NCBI RefSeq assembly: GCF_026914185.1
Contig: NC_070560.1
Location: 4,703,501-4,767,500 of the forward strand
DNA: 64,000 nt
Direction: 5' to 3'
Source of the DNA: Puccinia triticina
Taxonomy: Eukaryota > Basidiomycota > Pucciniomycetes > Pucciniales > Pucciniaceae
The notes beneath the pieces were generated by a model. That model worked only from the letters and a program-made list of their open reading frames with translations. It was not told the origin of the DNA and searched no databases. This document shows, in pieces, positions 24,044 through 33,699 of this stretch (position 1 is the stretch's first letter; the number at the start of each line of letters is the position of its first letter). The position numbers were made by a program, and so were the translations under genes.

Positions 24044-24160
24044 CACATCAAAGGGGTGTGTAAACATGAAATGGTTATGCACACATGATGAAAGGAGTAT
24101 TTACACATGAAAGGGATATGTGCACATGCAAGGGGTATGTGCACATGAAAGGGGTATTTG
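24044..24160 (+). repeat. Minisatellite array (right part)
   Basis: Diverged copies of the same ATGAAAGGGGTAT..CACAT unit seen at 22727-23008, separated from it by the foldback insertion. Confidence 0.75.
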
Positions 24161-24492
24161 AAAGGGAACTTGCACAGGTCTCAACTCAGTGTTTTGAAAC
24201 TTGTACTGAGTTTTTTGTACCTCAGACTCAGTATTGCAGAGATTAGGCAAGTATTCCAGGGTAGAAATATTTTGGGATTCATGAACTTGAGTATTCTGGA
24301 TGTCAACTGGCAGCAGTTTCTTGAGTTTTTTTTTCATAGTGTTAGTGTAACAGATCTGGCTCAGTGTTAAATTTTCTTGTGATAATTCAGTTCCGACTCC
24401 CAGGGCTTTTACATTTATCAGCCTGTTCTGGAGTTATGTATTTATGACCATCTGCATCGGTGACCTAACAAGCGCTTTGAAAACAATTAGCC

Positions 24493-24897
24493 CTAGGATT
24501 GGATCCAAAGCAAATTTCTCTGGCGCTGCTTTGGTCGTGTACTCACAGCAGGTGCGCTTAATATTTCGTTAGGACAGCATTTCTTTTCCATAAACCTATT
24601 CCAGCAGATCCCTCCTGGTCCAAAGCCTCCTTTTTCAATTGGTTTTACGAAGGGGCTTGCAACTTCATTAAAAAGATATAAAGTAGCAGGTAAGCTTAGA
24701 TTAGCACTTGACTCATTTTTATCTCGCTGACAATTAACATCTAAACACTTACATTCCTTATAATCCTTCCCGTCAATCTGACCTCCAAGCAAACAGGTAA
24801 GGGCTTCCCCCGCCGAACAACTTCGTTTTTGGTGTGCGGCAGCTGCTGCATACGACACTACGACCCACAGTGATACGACATTCTTGTAGAATAGCAT
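24493..24897 (-). CDS. Small secreted cysteine-rich protein (candidate effector)
   Basis: A 134-aa open frame from an ATG at 24897. The first 21 residues form a signal peptide (hydrophobic VVSLWVVVSYAAAAA). The mature part has eight cysteines, including ECKC, GICW and KKCCP, and one NLS glycosylation-type sequon. Size, signal peptide and even cysteine count fit rust secreted effector candidates, but there is no recognisable domain. The last 20 residues after CCPNEIL are basic and less typical. A GTGAGTAC in that stretch could be a donor, so the C-terminus may be wrong. Promoter and terminator are not evident. It lies just beyond the CACTA element. Confidence 0.6.
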   Translation of the reverse strand: MLFYKNVVSLWVVVSYAAAAAHQKRSCSAGEALTCLLGGQIDGKDYKECKCLDVNCQRDKNESSANLSLPATLYLFNEVASPFVKPIEKGGFGPGGICWNRFMEKKCCPNEILSAPAVSTRPKQRQRNLLWIQS

Positions 24898-26245
24898 GAT
24901 GACACGAAAAAAATTAATGATGATGGCAAATGATAGAATCTGAAAAAATGAAATTTGGACGAGTGTATGCGAGAAAGAAGGTGTAGTTTCTAGTGTTGAC
25001 AGCGATGTCTAGAAGTTAAGGAGGGATGGAGGGTATTGAACTCAGTGAAAAAGCGAAGCGGTGCCTTTTATTCCCGAAATTTTTACATCGTTTGATGGTC
25101 ACATTGCCGAAAGTTAGGGGAAGTGACGGATACACCCAAGTGGGAGTATAACAACCGATTCCGTTCGAACGGAAGACAAATGCGCTGAAATAGCAACCGA
25201 CACCAGAGTCCATGGTGATAAACAGGGAAAGTGAGTAACTCGAAGTGAGTAACTCGTTGACTTGAGCCTTATGAGTGAGGCCGAGATCGATAGGCAAGCT
25301 TGGTTCCTGGCTATTTGCTGAGTCAAGTCGAAGTAACTGATACAACGAAACTACCGAAGAGCACAGACAAGTATTTACCACCTGGCGACCGATGTCACAC
25401 TCCCTGCGTTTTGAAAAATTCGGAATGGTTTGGTGCTGTGACCACTGCAAGAGGAGAGTACAGTCGCCCATGGGCTTTTCTCTGACAATACCGGGACAGT
25501 CGGACTCGTGTCATCTTGATTGTGAATTGCCTTGAAAGTGGTGGACGGTTTTGTGACCCAATCATTTTGGAAATTCGAGCATAATCATTCTCAAATAGCA
25601 GAATGAGGATCGATCATGGTGAAAGAAGCAGTGGTTTTTTAATGGGCACTCCCCTACCCCAATAGTGGTAGTGTTTGGTTGCGGCCATTGGTGATACACA
25701 TCTTTGACAGATTACAGTGCGCTTTTTATCATATTTCCGCTCAAGATAAAATCTTGTGTTTGAAACATAAGCGCCTTCCTAACATCCTCCTCACAAGTTT
25801 TCAGCTTTCCCCAGGAGACTTTCATCATTAAAAATGCCAAGATACTTCGTTGGAATCACTGTCCGGAATTTGTATTAAGTTGAGGAAAAGGTAGCAGCTC
25901 TATTTCACATCTACAGCTACACTCTATCGGGTCCGTAATGAAACATGCCCACTTTGCAAAGATTGGAACATGTATTCATGTATAAAAGAAAATTCATAGC
26001 AAAGTGTATACAACCAACGAGATATTGGGACCTTCAATTCATAATCAGTTTTCGAAAATTTTAAAAGGTGTTTATATAGATCTACAAATATTTTAGCTGA
26101 ATTTCAGGAGACTGAGGGAAGAATGGCTCTGAGAAAGAGAGGATATGTGCGAGTTTTAACCTGTTTTCAAGTTGAGCTGAGGTTTGTGGCCACGGTCCGG
26201 AGCGGAGGAGCAGTTTTTTTAGTCGCCAACACTAGTGACAGGAGC
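24898..26245. other. Intergenic, no supported gene
   Basis: Open frames here (for example on the minus strand at 25016-25471) have no signal peptide, splice logic or recognisable domain. They are best regarded as chance. Confidence 0.4.
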
Positions 26246-26947
26246 TTATTGCCGTCCCCCGGCAGCTTTGGCGGGAGTGCTACGAATGCCTACAGCTGCC
26301 ACCAGCAAAGCTGCACTCACATGCTGCGACCGCACATCTCTTTCTGGTCGAGCACCTTTAGCCCATTCGCGAGCACAGTTGAAATTTGCATCGCAAGAAG
26401 TTTTGAGCATGGCTTCAAGAGAACTATCGATGATCCCCTGTATGTCTTTCTTCAACGCTTGATTATTGGTAGCTTTGTACAGATAGACCAAATTTCGTAC
26501 GTAAATGGCCTTAAAACCTTTCTGGTCACGCTTGCATGGATCACCTTTTGATTCACAAATCTCTGCGAGAACACCGTTGCGGCCCGGGGCAAAAACCTTC
26601 AAAGAATGATAAAAGAATGTTGATGACATGTCGAGGTACTTTTGATCTCCTGTTGCCCTATGCATCCATGCCAGGGAACCAAGCCACTGCCCATAGTTAT
26701 AGGTCCATTCTAAGGTAGTGTAATCGCAGGACGTTTCTGAGGCCTGCATTCCATCCTGTAACGTTCCAGTCTTGACATCTGCTAGGCGTGAGCGGCCAAT
26801 CACCCATTCAAGAATGGCTTTTGCAAATTCCAAGGTCTTCTTGTCTTTCGTTATCAAGTAGCTTCGAGCTGCCACTGAAATATACTCTGTGTTACTCTCA
26901 TGATTTCCGACATACAGTAAATCTTGGATGAGAGATGAGCTTAACAA
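26246..26947 (-). pseudogene. Truncated GH76 (alpha-1,6-mannanase-like) gene
   Basis: About 233 residues correspond to the last exon of the two intact GH76 genes at 29849 and 38647. Shared landmarks are YLDM, QKGFKAIYVRNL, AREW and QHVSAALLVAAVGI. The matches to exons 1-5, including the catalytic NDD segment and the signal peptide, are absent upstream. The open frame has no ATG at its beginning (TTG). An extra stretch of about 11 residues sits near the start, between SLIQ and TEYIS. I call it a 5'-truncated remnant of the local GH76 array. Confidence 0.75.
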
Positions 26948-27591
26948 GACCTAACAGTCCCTCCTGGCCGTGAAGGAACCCCTTCGAAGAAGAATCTCTG
27001 CAGCCTAGCTCGGAGATGTCCCGGGCGGACGTTTTAGGTTCTGGCTCGGTGCACCGGGGAGAGCAAACAATTGACCCGGCACGGCTTTCCCACCGAGTGG
27101 CAGAGCATTGAAATGTCTGTTCTCTAGCACATCTACTCCAAATGCTTGGTATTACCGCTCAACAGATGTACGAAAATGTTACATGGGGACTCGATTTGTA
27201 TGCATGGGGCGTGGAGGCAAGCCAAGATCATATAACGCAATTCTGAAGGAATACACATTTATTTACTTTGATTGTTGATGTGCTTTACCTGCAGAGCGCT
27301 TTGTGCGCTGCGTGTTTAAAATTTGGCTTGGGAGAACACATGGAAACGACGGGGCTGTAAGGGATCCAGTTTGTTTGCTAGCACCTTACTGCAGTTATAC
27401 TTCAGGGATACCTGCACAAAGAAATGCACATTAAAGTGACTTTTTTGATCAATCTTGTCCAGTTACATACACATATATAAAAAATCTGGCGACGGCGGGA
27501 AAGATAAGAAATAAGAAAACACACAAGGAGTGATTCTTCGTTTTCGGCATAGTTATAGCTCAAGGAAGACAACAGGGAATCTTGAATCTAG
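26948..27591. other. Intergenic; missing GH76 5' exons not found
   Basis: No GH76 exon-like sequence, gene or repeat was recognised here. Confidence 0.5.
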
Positions 27592-28614
27592 CTAAGTCCT
27601 CTGCCGCGGTTGTGCTTGCGTTGCCTTTCGTTTTTTGAAAAACACGGGTGGTTCGACTACTGGTGCCTTGACTTCATCAACGTTGGGTTTGACGTCTTCT
27701 TCTTGAGTGACATTACTGGCCAAGGGATGGGGAGCTGATGGTGAGGGGTCCTCTGCTTTGATATGGCCGATATCGTCAGATTGAAGCCCATCGAGTCGAA
27801 TGGGTTGTAATGATCCATGGATTCCTGACCCATCTTCACATTTTTGAGCTCTCGAACGACGGTCGACCTTGACTTTGACTTCCATATTCTCAAGCGTCTC
27901 CGTCTCTGTTTCCAAGTTTCGTTCAGTGAATAATTTCCGAATCGGCTTGTTGTCCGGATCACGATCATTGGTCAACTGAGAGGCAATCTTTTCGCGATTG
28001 ATCGTCTTGGAACTCGATGCTCCTCTATTGACGGACTGAATCTTGACCACAGCTTCCCATTTACCCATCAGACCTTCTTTGGATCGCGCTTCTTCTTCTT
28101 CTGTAGCTCTCGCAGCCTCTTCCAACTCTGTCTCCACAACAAATCCCAGACTGCGAGCATCGCTATAGTTCTGAACATTTTCGGCTCCTTTCCAATCTGC
28201 CTTTTCATATTTCGTACGCTTGCGTGGTTCGCCTGCTTCCTCCGATTCGTCTTGCGCTTCTTTTCCCGTCTGCGTATCAGCCAAGTCCTTCTGTTGATGT
28301 GATAATCGTGCGGCTTTTTCTATTTTGGAAACCTGGCTAGCTTCATCGGCTCGTTCTTTCTGGGCTCGGTCTTCTTTCTTATAAATGTCCCGGATGTATC
28401 TTTCTAGGTTCCCCTTGTGTCGCAATCCATTTTCGTGCTGAGCTCTCGAGGGTTTGTCATCCTACATTATTTGTGACGAGGGAAATCATCATCGGTTTTG
28501 AGAACAATGTACGGCGGTTAGGCAAAGAGTGGATGTGCGAATGTCACTTACTCGAATAAAGATGTCGCAGTACTTGCAGAAATAAGACTGCTTTGAAACC
28601 CAATATTCAGTCAT
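27592..28614 (-). CDS. WBP4/FBP21-like splicing factor (U1-type zinc finger)
   Basis: Two exons, 28614-28552 and 28461-27592, give 310 aa. The intron of 90 nt has a GTAAGT donor and a GTAG acceptor and keeps frame. The N-terminus (MTEYWVSKQSYFCKYCDIFI) continues across the splice to DDKPSRAQHENG..RHK. That is the matrin/U1-C type C2H2 finger (C-x2-C...H-x5-H) that opens WBP4/FBP21 proteins, which associate with the spliceosome in the nucleus. The rest is charged and largely disordered or helical, rich in Lys/Glu/Asp. No WW domain is visible, unlike animal FBP21. It is transcribed away from the mL40 gene, with 268 bp between start codons. The assignment rests on the N-terminal finger. Confidence 0.75.
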
Positions 28615-28882
28615 CGTGGGCGCAGGGCCGGTGTAAAAGGAGCAGGTGGTACGATGCAATGCAGCTCGAACTCAACAAGTCCCTCCTGGCGATTCGAATG
28701 CAGCTGATGCTGGTCTGACCGTCTCCAGTGCATGTCACACCTGCACCTGTGACATCTCGCAAGCTGTCAACAGCGCCGCAAAGTTTTCCAACAAAACCGA
28801 CCGTTCTACATAAACACATCATCAAACAACGCAAGAGTCCCAAACGAACTCAAACGACGCAGGCCAAGAGGACTCGCCTACC

Positions 28883-29678
28883 ATGTCACGACTAGTTCAA
28901 TTCACCAGCAACCAACTCCGGATAAAATCGAGCGCTGGTAGAACTCTGTTCAACGTCCTACTGAGCCATCCAAACGAGTTCAATCGGACCTCAACTATCA
29001 ATCAAATACGGACCAAAGTTTCATCGCGTCAGACTGGCGGTGGCAAATCAAAAGCTGGAAAGCCAAGCGAGAATCGATCCGCTCAGACCAAAGGGTATCT
29101 CAAGAAATCGAAGGATGCAAACAGTAACACAGACGGGAAATCGGACCGTTATGAGGTGATCAGACAGGTTTGTAATGGACATCGTTCATCGCTCCAAATC
29201 AGCCTTGAGCTATCTTTTTTAATCGTCATCAAACTAACGGATAGTAACTTTACAGATGATGTACGAGCAGGACCCTAAAATGGACGACTCAGCCCGTTTG
29301 GCTCGATTGCAAAAGGCCGTACCCGAATTCGAGATACACGAAACGATTGACAGAGCATGGAAACTAAACGAAAGACACCAAAGAGAAAAGCAAGCAGAAG
29401 AACTTGAAAAACAGTATCAATCGATGAATAACGCATTAGAAGAACTTCGATTGACCGATTTGAAGCTGTATTTGAAGGTCATCAAAGACGAAAATGGATC
29501 AACTCACCGGTTACAAAACATCGTTCAAACCAGTCAGAAAGATCAAATCAATCTGAACTCGACGGGCAAATTGACTGGGCTATTTCCTAGGCAACTCAAG
29601 CTGCCGGTGGAATCTCTACCAAACCCCGACAAGGTGTGGGATCATGATTGGAAGAATCCGACAGATCCATCATGTTAA
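28883..29678 (+). CDS. MRPL28: Mitochondrial large-subunit ribosomal protein mL40
   Basis: Exons 28883-29167 and 29256-29678 give 235 aa. The 88-nt intron has a GTTTGT donor and a TTTACAG acceptor. The basic, Ser/Arg-rich first 60 residues look like a mitochondrial presequence. After DRYEVIRQMMYEQDP comes the long charged helix typical of mL40 (HETIDRAWKLNERHQREKQ, LEKQYQSM, ALEELR). The C-terminus has the family's FPRQ...W.HDW ending. It should act in the mitoribosome. Gene symbol by analogy with yeast Mrpl28. It is head-to-head with the WBP4-like gene and probably shares its promoter region. Confidence 0.85.
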
Positions 29679-29848
29679 TTTTCACAATCACCATCGTTTT
29701 AATTTTTACAATCAATCATTCGGCATGCTCCAATTCTTTATTTATGAAGCAATCAAAAACTAGTTCAAAAGGAGTGTGATAGGACCGACTACGACAGAAG
29801 GAGCTTTGGGCTTTGACAAATATATACAACATTTTTGTTTTGTAAAAC

Positions 29849-31477
29849 TTAATAAGATCCTTTAAGGGGCTTGGTGGCTGAATAAGGAAGAATCCATCCT
29901 GCCTTTTTGGGCCTGTTACCTCCGTGAATACCCACAGCTGCTACCAGCAAAGCGGTGCTCACATGTTGAGAGCGGACATATTTCACAGGCTGCGTGTCGA
30001 GAGTCCAGTTCCCACCGCAGTTATAATACCTATCACAAGAGCGGGCTACCATGGCCTTAACCGAAGTATCGATCATCCCTCGAATCTCGCCTTTCACTTT
30101 CTGATTATTGGTTGCGAGATATAACTGAGCAATACCTCGTACGTAGATAGACTTAAAGCCCTGTTGGTCACGGTTGCAAGTTCTTGTTGGCTCGCACGGC
30201 TCGGTGATGATACCAGAAGTGTTGTAGGCAGCAAAAGTTCGGCGGGAATAATCGAAGAAGGGGGTTGCCAAGTCGAGATATTCTTGCTCTCCGGTGGCCT
30301 TATACATCCTAGAGAGAGCGCCTAGAAGCTGGCCGTAGTTGTAACTCCATTGTTGGTCCTTCAACTTCGAGCAATTGTCGACTCCAACACCGTCAAACAA
30401 TACGCCGGTCCGCTGGTTTCCAAGGCCAGATGATAAAACCCAATTAAGAATGACCTTCGCCTGATTCAATGTTCTGGAATCCTTGTTGATCAGATAATTT
30501 CGTGCGCCTTGAGAAATGAATTCCAGCTGAGTGATCAAGGACTTGAATTTGCCTTTGGGGGATTTTCGGTCTCGGTACTAGAAGCCCAAGTTAAGGTGAG
30601 ACTGGTTAGTATTTCATTCACAGCTTCACGTTGCAAGCCAAGACAATTACCCAGTAGATCCCACCACCACACTTGTTGTCCATTTGAGAACCGGCTTCGC
30701 GATAAGTCTTCTCGGCAAGCTCTATCCACGTGGCTTTTCCTCCTGGTATCGTGGCCGCAGCTCCGTAGAATTCTGCAGCTGCCGCCGCTAGAGAACGGTC
30801 AAGTGTCAAGGTTCAGTAGGAGTTTCATTAATGTAAATTAGAATTTGTTTTGGCTTGTTTACCTGCCTAAAAGAAAGAAAGAGTATGCTTTAGCTTCCAA
30901 GTAATTGGTTATTAGAAAGAGGAAGTTAGACAAATCCACATACTTGACTTGGCCATAGTATGTCATCATTCCACGCTCCATCCGTCTGTTCACCAGGCCC
31001 AAGGAAATCACTACATCCATGGAGGCAAATGATCAGCTTGAGAATACAATGATAAATATGACATGGAAAAGAGACTTACTGTGCATCATCGCGGGACTGA
31101 TGGAAAAGAGCTTCGGTAACCATGCTCAAAAACTGGGTATCTCCGGTCCATTTGGCATAATCAAAATTCAAATCCCAGACCATGCCCGATTCGTGCCAAG
31201 GCATTTGTGCCTCATTGAAAATACCTTGCTAAATAGTGTCGGAAAACACAAGTCAGTTAGCTCATCTTTCGCAGGTTTGACTGCACCGTAAAGAGGTGAC
31301 ATGATTTTGGCATACCGAGTTGGGGGTGTAGTAAGACATGAGATTCTTCATCGCCATCTCTGCCGCTGCTCTTAGCTGCTCGTAGTTGTTGGTATTGAGA
31401 TAAGGTCCGTTGGAAGATGCCTCGACTAAGGAGATCGAGAACAGGCCGGCCCTAATGAGCCCATTTAAAAAATACAT
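29849..31477 (-). CDS. Secreted GH76 family glycoside hydrolase, copy 2
   Basis: Six exons: 31477-31316, 31228-31080, 31010-30944, 30866-30863 (4 nt), 30787-30651 and 30577-29849; 415 aa. GH76 enzymes are endo-alpha-1,6-mannanases or wall-mannan transferases (Dfg5/Dcw1 relatives). A signal peptide (LIRAGLFSISLVEA) precedes the mature enzyme. AWNDDILWPS in exon 3 holds the paired aspartates expected as catalytic in GH76. W/Y-rich helices follow (CGGGIYW, QWSYNYGQ, GFKSIYVRG). No GPI signal is seen, so it is probably free in the apoplast or cell wall. All introns are 69-87 nt and at the same positions and phases as in the copy at 38647. The 4-nt exon is essential for frame. Confidence 0.88.
30863..30866 (-). 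other. 4-nt micro-exon GCAG in GH76 copy 2
   Basis: Minus-strand text TTTTAG|GCAG|GTAAAC. CAA (exon 3) + GCAG + CGGCGGCAG (exon 5) reads Q-A-A-A-A-A-A-E-F-Y-G, matching the other copy. Skipping it shifts the frame. Exons 3, 4 and 5 total a multiple of three only with it. Confidence 0.85.
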
Positions 31478-32902
31478 CCTGCCTTTTGTCACTGGTATGA
31501 ATACAACACTTCACGACGGCAGCACGAAAAGAAGATAAAAAAAGCTCAAGTCGAAGTACTTTCACCGGAAAGAGTCGACTCGCAACTACTGAGGAGAAAG
31601 GTGGGAAAGAAGGAACTTGAGGAGTAATCAAAAAGGCCCGGAAAAATTGAGAGAGATGAACTTTAAACACGGAGAAAGTCAGGAGAATTGGTGTATGTAT
31701 GCGCTTGGAGTGGCAGGAAATGGGCGTACGAGTCAAGGCTATATACACCTCGACTTGATTAGCTGAAAAGATACATATTGGGAAGGATGGATTTGAAGCA
31801 ACGGCATTCACAGGCTGAAACTTCGGATCCGGTATTGTTGATTGTTACATGTTACCACTGTTGCTCTGGATTATCGGTGACTACTTCTGGGCATTCGATG
31901 AGATCACTAGTGGAATATGATGCACAACTCGTCAGGAAGAGATCACACTCTCACTCGCAAGACAAGCTTAATGGGTACATAACACCTGATTCTGTCTGCA
32001 GTGCACTGACATGATATCATCAAGCTATGCTACGAGGCGTCGGCATCCGCTGTTTGAGTGAAATCTCCTCACTTGCATGCAATCGACAACAAGCAATTTT
32101 TTTCTTGCTGGTTGTGCAAGACGACGAAAACTTTTTCAAAGGAGCAGGCCAAAACGACTAATACAGGTTTACCGTTCTGGGATCTCCCCGAATGGTACAG
32201 AGACAATACCAGACATTTGTGTGATAAAAGATTGTCTCGTTTGTCGCACATTCATGCAAACAGTGTCCGGACATCTGTTTGCGATTCAAATCAGATCTTT
32301 TGTACAAACCTAAGCAGCTATGGGGTTTTTGAGCGCTATTTCGAGCACTCCCGTCTATCTAACGAAAATCAATGGAACAGAAAACTATGAAAATTTCGGT
32401 AGATGGCCGTTCAAGAGCCAGTGAAATCAACTAACCCAACTTTCATCCCATACAAAGGTGTTTGAACCATCTCCCTGCAGCAGTTTTCATTTGCATTGCA
32501 GAGAAATGGAGGGCAGGGTGACATAACATCAGACTACAAGGCTCAAGTTGATGCTCTCAAAGAAAACAGCTGTTTTCACTGACGGAAAATGGGCCTGCAT
32601 GGCTCCAAATTTTCAAGCTTTGAAGGTAAAGTTGATTTCCAGACAAAAACGTTTAAGGAATTTTTTCCAAAAAGATAGTCAAAAGGAAACAAACGCCTTG
32701 TGAGTAGGTGCAAATCATAATTTTATAGCTTCCAATAGATACGAAATCATTAAGTAAAAAAGCACAAGTTGAGAGGAATTTTAAGTGTTACTAAAGCGTC
32801 ATGTACTGATAGACTGATAGCCATAGAATTACATCCGCAGCAGTTTGTTATGCACAGCAAACCAGTTCACACAAATTTGTCCGTTGACTGAAAAAGAAAA
32901 AC
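31478..32902. other. Intergenic, no supported gene
   Basis: Upstream region of GH76 copy 2 and left flank of the copia element. Nothing further was recognised. Confidence 0.45.
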
Positions 32903-32907
32903 AAACC

Positions 32908-33643
32908 TGTAAGAATTCACAAACTGAGAGAATTTTATTTCTAAGTCAGGTTATATGTACAATGAAGAAAGCAAGAAGTGCCTTTTAGAAGAGCGAGATG
33001 AAGTGAGTTGTGCTCTTACCTGAGAGCAGGAACGCTGGCGCAAAAGAGTAAAGAAAAAGAAACAAGTGAAGAAAGAAAGCTAAATCGCTTAAGAAAGATC
33101 TGACAAGGAAAAGCGGTCTAAGTTTTTGAACAAGAAAGAAAAAGAAGAAGTAGGACGGGGATAGCGAGAAGCGCGGCGAGGACTTTGATAGCGGGATGAT
33201 GATGAAATAGCTAAACTGGACAGCAGCGGCAGAACGATGAGAAAAGGAAGTTTTATGAGAAACTGTTGATTGAAAGATGTGTAAGAGAGATGATGGTGAG
33301 CTGAGAAAGACAAAGAGGATGGAAGAGCCAAGTTAGCCATCGGTCTCAACAAGACCTCCTTTTATAGTCTTTTTAGCTCAATCTCGTAGAAAAACTCTTA
33401 CGGTAAGGCGACGGCTAGCCCAGTCAGAATGGTCCTGTACCGTCTAGGGGTTCATGTCTCATGGAGACATCCTGGTTGAAACCAGGGTAGTAGGAAGTGG
33501 CAGTTCGAACATCGTTGTCTGTAGACACGGTAACAAGCCAGGTTAGTTTTTTATGCCGCTCATTGGAGTGAGGTGGCTTGCTCAGGGTCTGGTTACTCAC
33601 CAGAGGTAACGAGAGCCTCAGCGTCATCAGGCGAACTCTGACA
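32908..33643 (-). repeat. LTR of the copia element (3' LTR)
   Basis: Same 736-bp sequence as 37753-38488. The plus strand begins TGTAAGAATTCAC and ends GCGAACTCTGACA. Confidence 0.95.
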
Positions 33644-33699
33644 GGCTGCCTTGCTCCCAGCAGCGATGCTGGGAGCAGCAGTGAGCAAGGCGCTGTTGG

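Larger units (their letters stand above)
22503..24341. mobile_element. CACTA-type non-autonomous element with TSD TTA
   Basis: The ends are CACTATGAAAAAAAAATTGA (22503) and its inverted form ending TTTTTTTTTCATAGTG (24341). Inverted similarity continues through AGAAACTGCTG..CAGTTGACAT. TTA is duplicated at 22500-22502 and 24342-24344, as expected for CACTA/EnSpm. The interior is a minisatellite array interrupted by the foldback at 23011-24041. No transposase is present. Confidence 0.85.

Noticed and set aside
25016..25471. 151-aa minus-strand frame
   Set aside because: No recognisable domain, no signal peptide, odd composition; probably chance.
33420..33500. tRNA-like text (GGTTCATGTC...GGTTGAAACC) in the LTR
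   Set aside because: No acceptor stem or full cloverleaf could be drawn, and it occurs identically in both LTRs.
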